From positions 1 through 15,941 of the forward strand of contig PITI01000250.1 of assembly GCA_004325065.1 (NCBI GenBank): a DNA stretch of 15,941 nucleotides, read 5' to 3'. Of the stretch, positions 1 through 10,873 are shown piece after piece. The position numbers and the translations under genes were made by a program. The stretch's first letter is position 1. Every line of letters begins with the position of its first letter. The notes under the pieces are model-generated. The model saw only the letters and a program-made list of their open reading frames with translations. It ran no database searches and was not told the origin of the DNA. This DNA is from Hamiltosporidium magnivora (lineage: Eukaryota > Microsporidia > Dubosqiidae).

Positions 1-549
1 GATAAAATTATATCTTGTTTGATCGGTCTTCTTAAGAAAAACAGCGAACACACTCATAATCTTGTCTCCTCGTTTATCGATTGGAACACGAATTATATTA
101 GTACAAGGCATCCCGATTTCATAAAATGGAATGAAGTACTTACGAAGGAAATCGAACGAACCGAAATGTTTTCTTTTAAAGATGATAATCAAGTTTTTAA
201 ATCCAAAGATAAAAGAATAACATTTGATTCACCACCCAATATTCTTAAAATAAACAGTGCAATTTCCGAACAAGAAATGATGGAAATAAATATTATTAAA
301 TCTCTTGTTGTCTCATACTTTGAAATTATTAAGAAAATTGTGGTCGACCAAATTCCAAAAGCTATAATGTGTGAATTGGTTTATAAATCAGAAGAAAAGA
401 TGCAAGAAATACTTTTTAGTGAAATATATGAGTGTAAAGGTATTGAAGATCTTGTAACAGAATCAGATGAAACTTCTGAAAAAAGAAAAAGATTGGAGAA
501 AAATATTAAGGCCTTGAAACAAGCTTACGATTTGATGTGTTCAATCTGA
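1..549 (+). CDS. VPS1: Vps1-like dynamin-related GTPase, C-terminal part (5' end outside window)
   Basis: The frame is open from the first base and ends at TGA 547-549, giving the last 182 residues; the TTG at position 19 is an internal codon, not a start. The first ~35 residues resemble the end of the dynamin stalk, with the typical STRHPDF motif near residue 33. Residues ~85-182 match the GTPase effector domain (GED): EINIIKSLVVSYFEIIKKIV, then DQIPKAIM, then a charged helix with RKRLEKNIKAL. No proline-rich tail or PH domain follows, as in fungal Vps1/Dnm1 and unlike animal endocytic dynamins. By family, the protein is a large self-assembling GTPase acting in membrane scission at Golgi/endosome/vacuole or peroxisome membranes. 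The GTPase domain lies upstream of the window, so catalysis cannot be judged. Vps1 versus Dnm1 is not fully resolved; microsporidia lack ordinary mitochondria, which favours Vps1. Confidence 0.88.
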   Translation, partial: DKIISCLIGLLKKNSEHTHNLVSSFIDWNTNYISTRHPDFIKWNEVLTKEIERTEMFSFKDDNQVFKSKDKRITFDSPPNILKINSAISEQEMMEINIIKSLVVSYFEIIKKIVVDQIPKAIMCELVYKSEEKMQEILFSEIYECKGIEDLVTESDETSEKRKRLEKNIKALKQAYDLMCSI

Positions 550-2881
550 TTTCATTAAATTTATCATTTATTTTTATATTTTACCTATGATTGACTTGAA
601 TTTTATTGAGTTAAAACAAAATTAATTTAAATATTTTATTCTACAGTGAGAATATGAAATTTATTAAGTGAATTATTTTAAAATTCCGGAGGAACGGTGT
701 TTAAAAATAATTTCATGTATTTTTTTCTAGGGGCCGGGATACATTATTTCTTAGAACGATCTCTATAAATTTAGTTTATATGTAAAACTATGGTTGAAAC
801 GGAAGAATAAATATTTTATAGTCAATTAATTTGTTATATACATAGTACGTTTTTAGAAACAGTAAATCAAGTTTTATAAATTGTTTTACCAGCATGATAA
901 CCTTAAAAAAATACTCTAATATCGAATATAAACAAGTAAATTTCACTTATCAATACATTTTTTTGTGAATCATATTAGGAATTTCTACATATATGTAATA
1001 AAAAAAATTATGACAAAATTAAATAAACTTATATATTCGCTTCACAGCAAATAATAAATCGTATTGTATGTTCGTATTGCTATATTCTTAATTCATATTC
1101 TAAGTATTAATTCGAGTGTTTTCGAATATTTTTCTTATATAAAATTTTGTTTTATATATTTCTAACTGATAATCTCATTTTACAAAAATAAAGTTTTGAA
1201 ATTTATAGACAAGTAAAGATTTTTTTTAAATAGCACAAGAATATTCGTATAATTTAGGATATAATGCGATTTTTATAAATATAGGAGTCATATATAACAA
1301 TAAAATAAATTTATGATCTTTCTTTAGTATTGATATTTGATTATACATTAAAAACATAAAAAAATTAAAAAAATTAAAAAAATTAAAAAAAAGCTAAATT
1401 ATTTAGAAAAATTAAAATTTATTTAATTTCTTCTAAGACAAAGCTTTTTTTGATAAAATTTGTGTTAAATAATATTCTGATTCGTTAAACTCTTAGATTT
1501 TTTTAGTTCAGAAATTATACATTAATGAGATTTTTTTACTTTTTTGTCTCGGTTTAAATGCTTCTTACTTTAGTTTAGATAATCATTTATATGTAGATAA
1601 TATTTGAATTATATACCTTAAAAGTAAACTAATTCAAATATATTTAAATCCGATTAGAAGGAAATAATGCTTTAAGATTAAAAGATTTAAAATAAAAATA
1701 ATTGATCATATTAATATATTCTAATGGAAGTTAATACAAAAATATAGCATCTAATCGCCTATAAAGGTATAGATAGATGAAGATTGGTTGGTTCTTTATC
1801 ATAATATTTTCTATTTACATTAATTGCAGTTATAGTTTTTCTCAAAAGATTTGGTATTTTTTAATTTATAATATAAAAAATGTTCTAAACTATTGAAACT
1901 CGAAATAAATGATGTTATATTTGGTTTTGGATAAATTGAAGTGGTTTTCATGATCTCTAATATTTTATTTCAAATCAACAAAACAGTGTCTTAATTTATA
2001 AAAGCCATCTCCGACTATTGACACAAATTTCGAACTAACTACATGACCATTTATTTTATAAAGATTAAAAACCTTTGATTTGGTATTATTCTTGTACTAT
2101 TTGGTATTCACTACATATAACAATCGGTTATTAGAGGGATAAGACTTATTTAAATGCTTTAATGGAACAAATATATTACTCATGCTAATCCTTTAAACAA
2201 ATCACTCATATGAGTAAAAAGAAGAGATTAAAAAAATAAAAACCTGAAATATATTAGAAAACTCTTTGAATAAATAAGAAATGAGAAACCAAGGCCTATT
2301 ATGTGAGATAAAAACAATTAGATTGTATAAAATAGTTTTACTTTATATTTTAAAGATTTTAATCCAATATCTTGGTATGAAAATAGTTTCAAATATATTG
2401 TTTATACTTAACTATCATTATAAAAGCCGTTAAAGATCTAATACATGGCTCTAAAAAGCAAAAAAATCTATACTTTAGTTAAATTATATAGAGATACGAG
2501 ATTTAAATTGAAAAAACCGAAACTTTAAATCAAACTGCAGGTATCAAAATATAGAAAAATATCCAAGTATAAAAGACCGGTTCTTTAAACCCGAAAATGA
2601 AATGGGGAAGAAAAAAAATAATAAAAACAAGCCGATATTTAATAAACTCAATTATATTTACCTCAAAACATGATTATAGTTTATGTATTATGAAAGTGTT
2701 TATTGTATGCTCTAATTAAAACCAAAGTAATTTTTCATTGCTAAATTATAAAATGTTGCTATAAATTTCTTTATTTTTAGTAAATGGTCTTTTTATTGTG
2801 AATTCTTTTCGTCTGAAGTTTAATTCTTAATATTTCAAAATCTAAGTCAATTTTAATTTGTGAAAATCAGACAATTAAGGC
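550..2881. other. AT-rich intergenic spacer, no supported gene
   Basis: About 2.3 kb of very AT-rich DNA between the dynamin stop and the promoter of the first secreted-protein gene. I saw no long open frame, no tRNA-like or rRNA-like block and no similarity to the flanking genes. A short GC-richer patch at about 685-740 (ATTCCGGAGGAACGG, then GGGGCCGGG) is unexplained. A simple A/T tandem repeat lies at 1358-1392. Such a long spacer is unusual for compact microsporidian genomes but normal for the expanded ones. Confidence 0.6.
1358..1392. repeat. A7T2 simple tandem repeat
   Basis: Three perfect copies of a 9-base unit (seven A, two T) followed by a run of eight A. It is low-complexity sequence in a non-coding spacer and probably a product of replication slippage. 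No function is suggested. Confidence 0.85.
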
Positions 2882-2906
2882 TATAATAAACTAAAATAGA
2901 TAACCC
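2882..2906 (+). promoter_or_regulatory. TATAAT-like box and CCC motif immediately before the start of the 518-aa gene
   Basis: TATAAT at 2882-2887 lies 25 bases before the ATG, and CCC at 2904-2906 directly touches it (ATAACCC-ATGCAT). The paralogue at 10874 has the same arrangement with 26-base spacing, although the DNA further upstream is not visibly conserved. Short CCC/GGG-type motifs just before the start codon are described for microsporidian genes, so this both supports a microsporidian origin and fixes the start codon. Confidence 0.6.
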
Positions 2907-4463
2907 ATGCATTTATTTTTATTTCTCTTTTTTCTGATTTCTTTGTGTTTTGGAAGTATGAGTGAACATCCTAAAACCAATAACGAAGCATGTCATTCTA
3001 AAAAAGATACAAGTGATTCTGTTAAAAAGAATAAATCGGAATACAATATAAGTAAAGACTTTCACCTTATCGTTATGACAGATTATCAAGATGCTATTGA
3101 TACTATTTCATTAAAAGTCCCCGGATTAAAAGATATCTTACGATCTTATTTGGAAAAAATGGAAGATTTGATTCTGGAATGTATAAACAAAACTCTGAAT
3201 AAACAGATAGAAATTCTCAAAAAACCAGATAATCCGAATATTTTTAAATCAAAAATATACGAAACATTTTATTTAGATTTTATTGAAAATTTGATATTTG
3301 ATCTCTCAAGTTTGACAGAAAAAAGTTTTTATTCAAAAGAGGATTTATATGATTTTAAGAAAACCGTTGGTGGAGTATTTAAACAGATAAAACATAAAAT
3401 CCATTGCGAAATGCCATATGATATTGCAAGAATTAAAGCTGCAAATAAAGCACATGTTTATAACGAAACCAAAAAAGAAGCACTGAAACTTGTCTCAAAT
3501 ATTGGTAAAAACAATGATACAAAAAAAATTTTAATTCAAAAATCATTTGAAATTTTTAAATCTAGTCTTTATTTGCTGAATAAAGAAATTTTGGGATCTT
3601 TATTTTTCAAATCGAAAATCAATGATGATTTTATAAATAAAGAAGTAGAAAATAACAAATTTCTCAAGAACATTCGTACGATGCATGAAAAAAATGGTTG
3701 GCCAATACCAAATTATTACACGATGTCTCCTTTACAAAAAAACAAAGAAGTTTTTGATCTTTTTTTTGAAATGCTTTTTAAATTTATGACAGAATATTAT
3801 TTCAATAAAATGTTCCCGGATATTTTTACACATAAAAGATTATTTCTTTTCTGGGCCCATAATGGAAGTGAACCGGGGGTACCCTTATCTATAAAAACCC
3901 GTGATAATAGTTTTCTGCCGGTTGTCTTTTATAAGCGGGAACGTGAATATTTAGATTTGGCTTTTGATGTTGCCTTTTGTAGAAATTTATATTTATACTT
4001 TTACTTTAGAATTGAAGAGTGGTTATTTATATTTATCGAGCAACTTCTTTTTTGTGTTGGAAAAGAAAAATTTGTTGAAATTATGAAAATGGATCTTCCA
4101 GCAGATATAGTAGAAAGAAGAAAACAGACGAATACTGTTTTTGAAAAAATATATAAGGATAGAAAAATATTTTGCGGAGAAATTAAAAGTTTCTTAATAA
4201 AATTTATGATCTTTTTTAGATACTATACGTATGTCTCTTTTTGTATCTATAAAGTGCAAGATATTGATCTGAGTGATATTTCTAATAAATTTTTCAAAAA
4301 GCATCTAAAAAATAAATTCAATTCTGAACATGAAGAAGTGCGTTTTATTAGTAAAATGAAGGAAATTGTTTTGATTTATTTTATGAATTTCTTTGAATTA
4401 AAAGTAGAAGAATGCTTTGGAGATGATTGTGTCAAGGAAAAAATGGTGTATTGGAATCATTAA
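2907..4463 (+). CDS. Predicted secreted protein of unknown family, intact paralogue (518 aa)
   Basis: I do not recognise this protein. Residues 1-17 form a clear signal peptide: a short start, a Leu/Phe-rich core, then CFGS as a likely cleavage region. A polar, Lys/Ser-rich linker to about residue 50 follows, then a long, probably helical, lysine-rich domain. The second half carries blocks shared with the paralogue at 10874-12446: NGWPIPNYYT, FNKMFP (299-304), HNGS (318-321), FYFRIEEWLFIF (365-376), IYKVQDID (447-454) and a terminal WNH. FYFRIEEWLFIF is hydrophobic but contains Arg and Glu, so a buried helix is likelier than a membrane span. No catalytic motif or transmembrane anchor is evident. 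The start is supported by the adjoining CCC motif and by identical surroundings in the paralogue. The gene is monocistronic, with kilobase spacers on both sides. Secretion into the host or display on the parasite surface is inferred from the signal peptide only. Confidence 0.9.
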   Translation: MHLFLFLFFLISLCFGSMSEHPKTNNEACHSKKDTSDSVKKNKSEYNISKDFHLIVMTDYQDAIDTISLKVPGLKDILRSYLEKMEDLILECINKTLNKQIEILKKPDNPNIFKSKIYETFYLDFIENLIFDLSSLTEKSFYSKEDLYDFKKTVGGVFKQIKHKIHCEMPYDIARIKAANKAHVYNETKKEALKLVSNIGKNNDTKKILIQKSFEIFKSSLYLLNKEILGSLFFKSKINDDFINKEVENNKFLKNIRTMHEKNGWPIPNYYTMSPLQKNKEVFDLFFEMLFKFMTEYYFNKMFPDIFTHKRLFLFWAHNGSEPGVPLSIKTRDNSFLPVVFYKREREYLDLAFDVAFCRNLYLYFYFRIEEWLFIFIEQLLFCVGKEKFVEIMKMDLPADIVERRKQTNTVFEKIYKDRKIFCGEIKSFLIKFMIFFRYYTYVSFCIYKVQDIDLSDISNKFFKKHLKNKFNSEHEEVRFISKMKEIVLIYFMNFFELKVEECFGDDCVKEKMVYWNH

Positions 4464-4559
4464 AGATTTTATTTTATTGAATATCCTTGTTTTAATATAA
4501 ATAACTTTATTTAAAAATAGCATATCTTTGTAAAGCAGTGGCAAGTGTTATATTTGTTT
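4464..4559. other. 3' flank of the secreted-protein gene
   Basis: The stop codon sits in TTGGAATCATTAAAGA, which is identical in the paralogue across the stop. Similarity fades within about 15 bases downstream, so the duplicated unit is essentially the coding sequence plus very short flanks, or the flanks have diverged. T-rich tracts and TTTAAT-type motifs follow; a poly(A) signal cannot be placed with confidence. Confidence 0.4.
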
Positions 4560-5220
4560 TCATGTCATTAACGCAGTTCTAGTTAACATAAATAACTGCT
4601 ATCCAACACTCCATTAGTACCACCTGTGATACTTACGTCCCAAAGATTTTCATCTACCTGGTATTTAGAACCTAATTAATAGGCGAGGCGGTTACCTGGA
4701 GTTCGTTAATGTCCGTTGCATGGAGTGTGATCGAAGGTCGAAGCGCACCCTGGGCTTCGCCAAGACTATGCAGCAAGACCACCCATCCACACTTTATAAC
4801 TCAATAAACTTATAGATAATATCTATTTCAGAGACTTACATGGAGTGCACCTAGACAGTGCAATGTCATAGTAAAAGGTATAACCTGCTACTTAGCTTTC
4901 CCGGCTTCAAAGGGTTTTGTTTTTTATATCTCCCGACGCTAAGTCTTCTAACCCGAGTGAGCAAGGCTAGATTCTCATGATTTTATATAGAAATTACCTA
5001 CATTTTCAGCCGTGGGCTGCAATCATGCTATATAAAAAACAACAAATAAATTTGTACGAAAAGTTTCTCCATTTCTTAGACTTCTCCTCCTCGTAAGAAC
5101 TCCCATGGAACAACCGAAGATGTAGTGTGGTTTCTTCCCACCAAAAATCCAAACAAAGATCCTCACACCGGTTTCACACACTCATTCAAAGTAGAAAGTT
5201 TTTTATGTGGTTATCCTCCA
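4560..5220. mobile_element. GC-rich island, probable relic of a mobile element
   Basis: My count gives about 41% G+C over 4621-5220 and about 54% over 4681-4800, against roughly a quarter in the flanking spacers. The edges are fairly sharp. No uninterrupted protein frame spans the block. Short frames occur on both strands, for example a minus-strand frame containing KYQVDENLWDVSITGG near 4580-4670, but stops and shifts interrupt them. The 8-mer ATGGAGTG occurs near 4720 and 4841 on the + strand and near 4607 on the other. The block does not resemble a tRNA, and I could not align it to rRNA landmarks. An inserted, decayed retroelement with a base composition unlike this genome is the best explanation. 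The element class, orientation and exact ends are not established. Confidence 0.35.
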
Positions 5221-6120
5221 TCTACCATTATTATAAATAATATTTATATTATTTCTAAGTATACACAATACACTGTTTCATAGACTTCTTCTACCAGGAA
5301 TGTCATTTTGCAATCCTACAAGCATGGTGCGGAATCAATCATTTTAATATCAAAGACGTGTTGCGAAGCAATCTTCATACAGATCGGAGCCACCTTACAA
5401 TGAGAAGTTGGATTGTATTCTAAATCTCGATCCTTTCAAAAACTTAGCACGCTACGAATTAGAAGAAGAATATATCAGAAAGACAAATGATGTAAACTAG
5501 CAACCGCCTTTGTATTCCTGTTCGGTATTTATTTATCAAAAAGTACAGTATATAACAAACACCATTAGACAGTTATTTAATAAAGATAAACGTAATCTTG
5601 TAATATGAAAAAGGAAAGGTGGTTTGAAGTTTAAAGCTTTTAAAAAATGTAGTGAATACAAAGAGTTTGAAATAAATTGATTGAAACCTAGTAAATATAC
5701 AGATTTAACTAGCTTGAGTTTGTTACAAACCTGAACGCGTTATAAAGCTGCAAAATTTTGCTAAGACGAAGCAAAAGGGAAATGAACCTTCGAATTAACT
5801 GAAATAACATCTAAAAGCGGAATCTCAATGATAATACTTAACAAAGCTCTTCGCGTAAAGTTCGTAGGCAGGAAATATCTGCGCTCTTAAATAAAGATTT
5901 GCAAGAATTTTTTTGCTAAGTTTAATCTAAACAGAAGCGCAAAAATGCCATGTCTGAGCTTTAGTTAGGAATAATTTGTCTTTGGATGTTTACACCAAAA
6001 TAAACGACCAAATTATGCTATTAAGAAAAAATTCGGAGAAAAATCTATATTTTAGCTATTTCGATTTTAATTTAATTAGAATCAGAAAAGTTTAAATACA
6101 AATATGCACCGTAATCAAAT
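5221..6120. other. Spacer with short open frames of doubtful meaning
   Basis: A hairpin-capable inverted repeat (AAATAATA / TATTATTT, four-base loop, 5235-5254) sits at the edge of the GC-rich island. A 54-codon open stretch at 5259-5420 has a mixed, protein-like composition (FAILQAWCGINHFN, then RSWIVF) but no family I recognise. Open stretches of this length are expected several times by chance here. No gene is called. Confidence 0.4.
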
Positions 6121-7160
6121 GGAATAGTAAGCTTTTCGCCTACCATGGTGAAGAAGAATACTGAAATAGGCGCTTAAAATGAATTTTTGATGCTGTTTAT
6201 AGAGGTTTATGACAAGGGAAACGTCTTCTTCACTTTAAGTGTTTATATCTATATTGGTTGGCTTCCTATCTAAACTCTTAAGATGATGATATTTGAAATT
6301 TAATTTATTAGAAATTTTGCAATTATTTTTTCGAATTTTGAAATTTATGGGAATATGCGCATCAACATGATTGCATTTACTAAGAGTGAATGAAATGAAT
6401 CCAAAAGAAAATACATAAAGAAATTCTGCCTATAGGCTAATCACAATTTTGTAAAACCATTTATACTCACAAATTATTTTACGATGGTTGCTCAATTTGA
6501 AATAAAATACTAGGTTGTTGGCTAAAAAAGCATCAAATGCCGTATAAGGCGGAAATCTGCGAAATTGCAAGTCTTGTCGGAAGTGACTCATAATATAGAC
6601 TATGGAAACATTTTTTGGCGGCGTGATTGGTGTACCGAAGCGTATGATGCAATAAATCATAGAGATAAAACTCAGAAAATCAAAAAATTTAAGCTTAGTA
6701 ATATTCCTTGAGTGTTTAAGTTAATCAAATAAAAATGTGCAATAAATATAATAAGGGCTTTAAAAAATCATACGAGAGAATATTCAAGGCTAAGTTTAAC
6801 AATAGATAGGTTTTCCTCCATTATTTATTTGTATTATGTATAGATATGTTGGTCCAGAGACTTATATAAAAATTACAAAGGTTACAGAACAACGATTAAG
6901 GTTATACAGAAAAAGCACATTTTGTACGGCAACTATCTCAGGCTTTTTATAGTCTGGGCTAACAATCTAGCTTTTACGGTTATAAAGTACAATATTTCTT
7001 GTTAAAAACAAGTCTCGTAATTAACAAATGAAAATCTGCTATATATACATACCTGTTATCAATAAACTGCTATTTTTCTAGAAAGAGGAAGTGTTACAAA
7101 TATTTCAAACCATCCAGAGATAGCAAATAAAACTTTACACTTGGTTCATTGATAGAATTA
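6121..7160 (+). pseudogene. Possible decayed reading frame, unknown origin
   Basis: In one + frame the in-frame stops are sparser than expected. From 6526 to 7002 only three stops (6709, 6730, 6841) break 159 codons, where about 13 would be expected at this base composition. Open pieces before (from about 6121) and after (to about 7143) in the same frame also read as mixed-composition protein, for example FWRRDWCTEAYDAINHRD and VTNISNHPEIANKTLHL. A continuation in another frame at 7131-7256 reads FPHTELNARNLFEDYNEYVS. I recognise no family. It may be an old gene or transposon ORF that has accumulated stops and a frameshift, or a chance run; the support is statistical only. Confidence 0.25.
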
Positions 7161-9000
7161 AAAGAAGTGTTCATCCTGAGAGTTGAAAATTTTCCTCACA
7201 CTGAATTAAATGCAAGAAATTTATTTGAGGATTACAATGAATATGTAAGCTGGCACTAACTATCATTCGGAGTGTTTCGATCTGAAAAGTGATTTATCGT
7301 GTCAAATAATATTATGAGTGCAGTGTTGTAAAAAACAAGATAAATTTCAAACCAAAATATAAATAGCATTTAGTCATAACCAGATCTAAACGTGAAGGGA
7401 ATTAAAAGGTATTAACATTAGAACAGAAATGTGTTTTGCAGCTATTTTATTGTTACGAAGAAAATATAGAAGTATTCAGAACAAGAATTGCAATTCATAA
7501 AGAAAAAATAATAATAAAACGCAATAGCTCTAATAAATGACGTAGCTCAAATAAAATACGTTCGAAATAGAAAATAAAAGAGAAATTTTTTAAAAAAAAA
7601 ATAGAAAATTTTTCTGAAAATGTAAGAGAAGAAATTCATTGATAGATTTAAAATATTAAGAATTATGAGTATGTATGCGCAAAATTTTTCTTGAAAAGGC
7701 TCAATAATGGAATTCTTGAGTTATCAAGGGAAGGCTTCTACTGTTATATTTAGAAAAGACATGTACTTGTTATAGAAAGTACCCGACCGAATAAACTCTA
7801 AAGAATGATAATTTGTTTGGTAACAGGGTATAATTTCCAAGACTCAACTAGCAGAGAAGCTGCTTGATATTCTATTATCTACATATACTTCTTTTTAATG
7901 ATATTTTTTAAGTCTTTTGCGAATTAAAAGTTAGTCAGTTTAAGGAAATCTTGAAACATTGAATTATATAAATGTAGATATTAGATTAAAAAAAGTCTTC
8001 AAAATTTAAAAGAATAGACCAGACATGCCGAATTTATTGATAAATGCTACTTGTAATCCAAAAATATCCAAATTTTGCATGTAAAAATGTAGGCAAAATA
8101 AACTTTATTTTTCTAAGCAATACAGTATTTATTTTGAATAAGAAATTAAATTTAATAATATAAATTGAAGTCAGAAACACTTTAAAGTGTGACCTAAATT
8201 GTTCGGCTAAAAAAACAAAGCAAATTAGCTCTTTATAAAAGTTCTATCTGTTACACAGAGACTATGTTCATAACTTCATCTTTGAGTTAAAACATGTAAA
8301 GGCATTTGTACGAAATATCATACATTTGTTTTTGTAACATTGAAAGCGAGTAAAAATTCTATCGATACTACTAGACACACTAAAATGGTCATTTCGAACG
8401 ACAAATATGCTGAATTGAAGAAACGATGCTTAAGAGACTCAAGAAAAAAATAACTAGATCTCATAAAAAAAGCTGAAAAATACGACAAAATCATACCGCA
8501 TACTATTTACCTATCAAAATAAATTCTAAGATAAGCAAAAAAACAACAAATCAATTACTCCTCAAACAATATAAAAGTTATTGAAATTATAGCCTAAAAT
8601 AAAAATATTTATATTCGACAGGCCAAATTAAAGAGACGGTGAAAATACAAATTACAACCAATATACTAATTTTCGAATAATTAACTCGATATTAACATCC
8701 TCTTAGGATTCTTATAAATTAATTTAATCTATAAATTCGGATATTAAAGCATCACTTAGTCTATTCTTTTTCTGTTATTCTCATAAATCACCCGATTCAC
8801 CCTATTATTTGCTGTTATTTTTATAGTTTCTTTCTTGTGAATCATTATGGCCTAAAAAAGTTTGGGTATGCTCGGCGAGAAATTTATCAAAAATAATTAA
8901 CTTTTTCTTTTCCATTTCTTATTTTTGCCTGCATCAATGTTTTCCAGGTAATAAAAAAATGTTTGACACCTATATATAATAAATCTGGCCAAACTTAAAC

Positions 9001-9036
9001 ATTGTAAAATTACTTTTAACTTTAATCTTTTACAAT
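9001..9036. repeat. 9-bp inverted repeat
   Basis: ATTGTAAAA at 9001-9009 and its exact complement TTTTACAAT at 9028-9036 are separated by 18 bases. The sequence is AT-rich and may be chance; no gene is adjacent. Confidence 0.5.
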
Positions 9037-10485
9037 ATTTGAGTTTTTATTTTAAGTTTAAATTAAATTTAATTTGCTTAAAATACCAAAAATTATAGTT
9101 ATCAAAGCTAAAAAAAAGTCAAAATAGGATTACGGATTCAATGATATCTTACTAAAGCAAGATATGAAGATGTGCTCATATGGACATAAAATGAAACACA
9201 GTAGCTTAGTGAATTAGAATTTTCGCTTCAAATGGCAAGGAATCTAATGAGAGGGAGTTTTTTACTTAAACTATCCCCAGCAAAACAGTTTATTCAAACC
9301 AAAACTTTATTTTTAATCTATCAGAATAATAAAATAATGAGTTTTAAGTAACAGGAATATTATTGCATTGTATAAAGATAATCGCATGAGTATCTTAAAG
9401 GACTTGGCATATGCGGATTTAATCTCTAAATAACATCCTAATTAAATATCCAAAATAGGAGTTTTCTATAGCGAATTATATAGCTCTTAGAAAATTAACT
9501 GATCAAAATGAGCAATTTAACCGAGTTCACACTATATTCTCAACATACATAAGGCCCTTCTGGTGCCATAGATAAACAGAGACTTCACAATTGGTAAAGA
9601 ATATATTGAACATTCTGCTATAAAATTATGCTTTTACTGTATTAATACGATCTAACAGATGCAAAGATTAAAAATAGACTTTTTAAACATTCTTGATTTA
9701 TTTTGGTCCAAGGTTATATATAGAAGACCATACAATCCAAACTCTTAGAGATAAGTCAAATTCGTAAATAGGCTATAAGGAGATGACTAACAGGGTTTTT
9801 GCATAAAGAGTAAAGGAAAAACATATTTAGAATGTCAAAGATGTTATTAATACAAATAACATAGTGCAAAAAAAAAGGTGTTTTTTGCTTTTTTTGGAGA
9901 ATCTGATTTCGGTAATGGCATTTTCTGAAGCGTAATAGCTAAAAAAAACTGTCATAATGATTCTTTCGATAAAGGTAGATTCCAGAATGCTCATTAACCA
10001 TGAAAACGCAAAGATAATATACATTGAATATCAGAAATGCGATTTATCGATATAATGATTTATCGGAATGAATACTCTTATGTTTATAGAAATAATTGAT
10101 TGCATCAAAGTGATGGATTTATTCCGTTGATCTTTTCGGTTATTTTAAAGGTTCAAAAAACAAAATTCAAATGTTATAGCGAAATATTTCTTCTCTCAGC
10201 AATATTTTTATTATAAAAAATATTTTGATGTAAACACCAAGACAAAAAAAACATTTTGATTTTTTTTGAAACATATTGGTCGATATACTGACATAATTTA
10301 GATATAAAAGATAATGTAAAAAAAAACTATGAAGTAAAAATAATAACTGGTTCAAGAGTAGTACAAATAATAATCAAATCAAATTTTATTTTTTTTAAAT
10401 TATAGTTTTGCATACTTTTTTGCTAAAATGTTTGCGTGGTAAATTAATTTATTACCTCTTATATATTTAATATCTTTTTTTCAGA

Positions 10486-10550
10486 AAAAAATTGATTTAT
10501 ATGACCATCAAAAATTTGGATTAACTTAATCTTAAAAAAATCAATTTTTT
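10486..10550. repeat. 13-bp perfect inverted repeat enclosing a palindrome
   Basis: AAAAAATTGATTT at 10486-10498 pairs perfectly with AAATCAATTTTTT at 10538-10550. The 39-base interval contains the palindrome GATTAA-C-TTAATC at 10519-10531. It lies about 320 bases upstream of the frameshifted paralogue. It could form a cruciform or be the relic of a small inverted-repeat element; no function is shown. Confidence 0.6.
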
Positions 10551-10847
10551 AAATTAATATTGGTTTTAAAAAGAAATGGATTGAAAACATCAAAGTGATG
10601 TAAAATAATCTAAAATAACGTGTAATTATAATAGAATTTTAAATAACGTGCGGTATAAATGCAATATCACAGGATCTATTGATCAGGGAGTGGATATATT
10701 TATTGTACTATGACCGTTTACATCAAGCAAATATTATAGAATATAGATTATTATTAAATATGATTTATATATTTAAAAAACGAAAAAACCATTCAATTTA
10801 TTTCTTAAAACTGTTTTATCCCCTTTTTATTTAAAAAATTTCAACAT

Positions 10848-10873
10848 TATAATCAAATAAAAAATTATAACCC
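10848..10873 (+). promoter_or_regulatory. TATAAT-like box and CCC motif before the second paralogue
   Basis: TATAAT at 10848-10853 lies 26 bases before the ATG, and CCC at 10871-10873 abuts it in the context ATAACCC-ATGCAT. This matches the first paralogue almost base for base near the start. An intact promoter argues that this copy lost its frame recently or is still expressed. Confidence 0.58.

Larger units (their letters stand above)
7260..10847. other. Long AT-rich spacer, no supported gene
   Basis: About 3.6 kb without a convincing gene on either strand. Small open frames (for example minus 9827-10024 and minus 10167-10355) are rich in Phe, Ile and Lys and run through poly-A/T tracts, as expected by chance. 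I saw no remnant of a third copy of the secreted-protein family and no RNA gene. Two inverted repeats are listed separately. Confidence 0.5.

Noticed and set aside
4680..4960. Possible rRNA fragment in the GC-rich island
   Set aside because: I looked for conserved small- and large-subunit landmarks on both strands and found none that align over more than a few bases.
6430..6660. 76-codon minus-strand open frame
   Set aside because: At this base composition a frame of this length is expected about once in the spacer by chance. It has no recognisable domain and no CCC motif at its start, and the opposite strand has the better (still weak) coding signal.
8385..8522. Small + frame starting MVISNDKYAELKKRC with one internal stop
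   Set aside because: Only 22 codons precede the stop and 22 follow. Such pairs are common by chance at this composition, and there is no homology or promoter motif.
9827..10024. 65-codon minus-strand open frame, hydrophobic
   Set aside because: It runs through poly-A/T tracts, and its Phe/Ile richness reflects base composition. There is no promoter motif or homology I can see.
10167..10355. 62-codon minus-strand open frame
   Set aside because: Low-complexity Phe/Leu/Ile/Lys sequence generated by homopolymers, without supporting signals.
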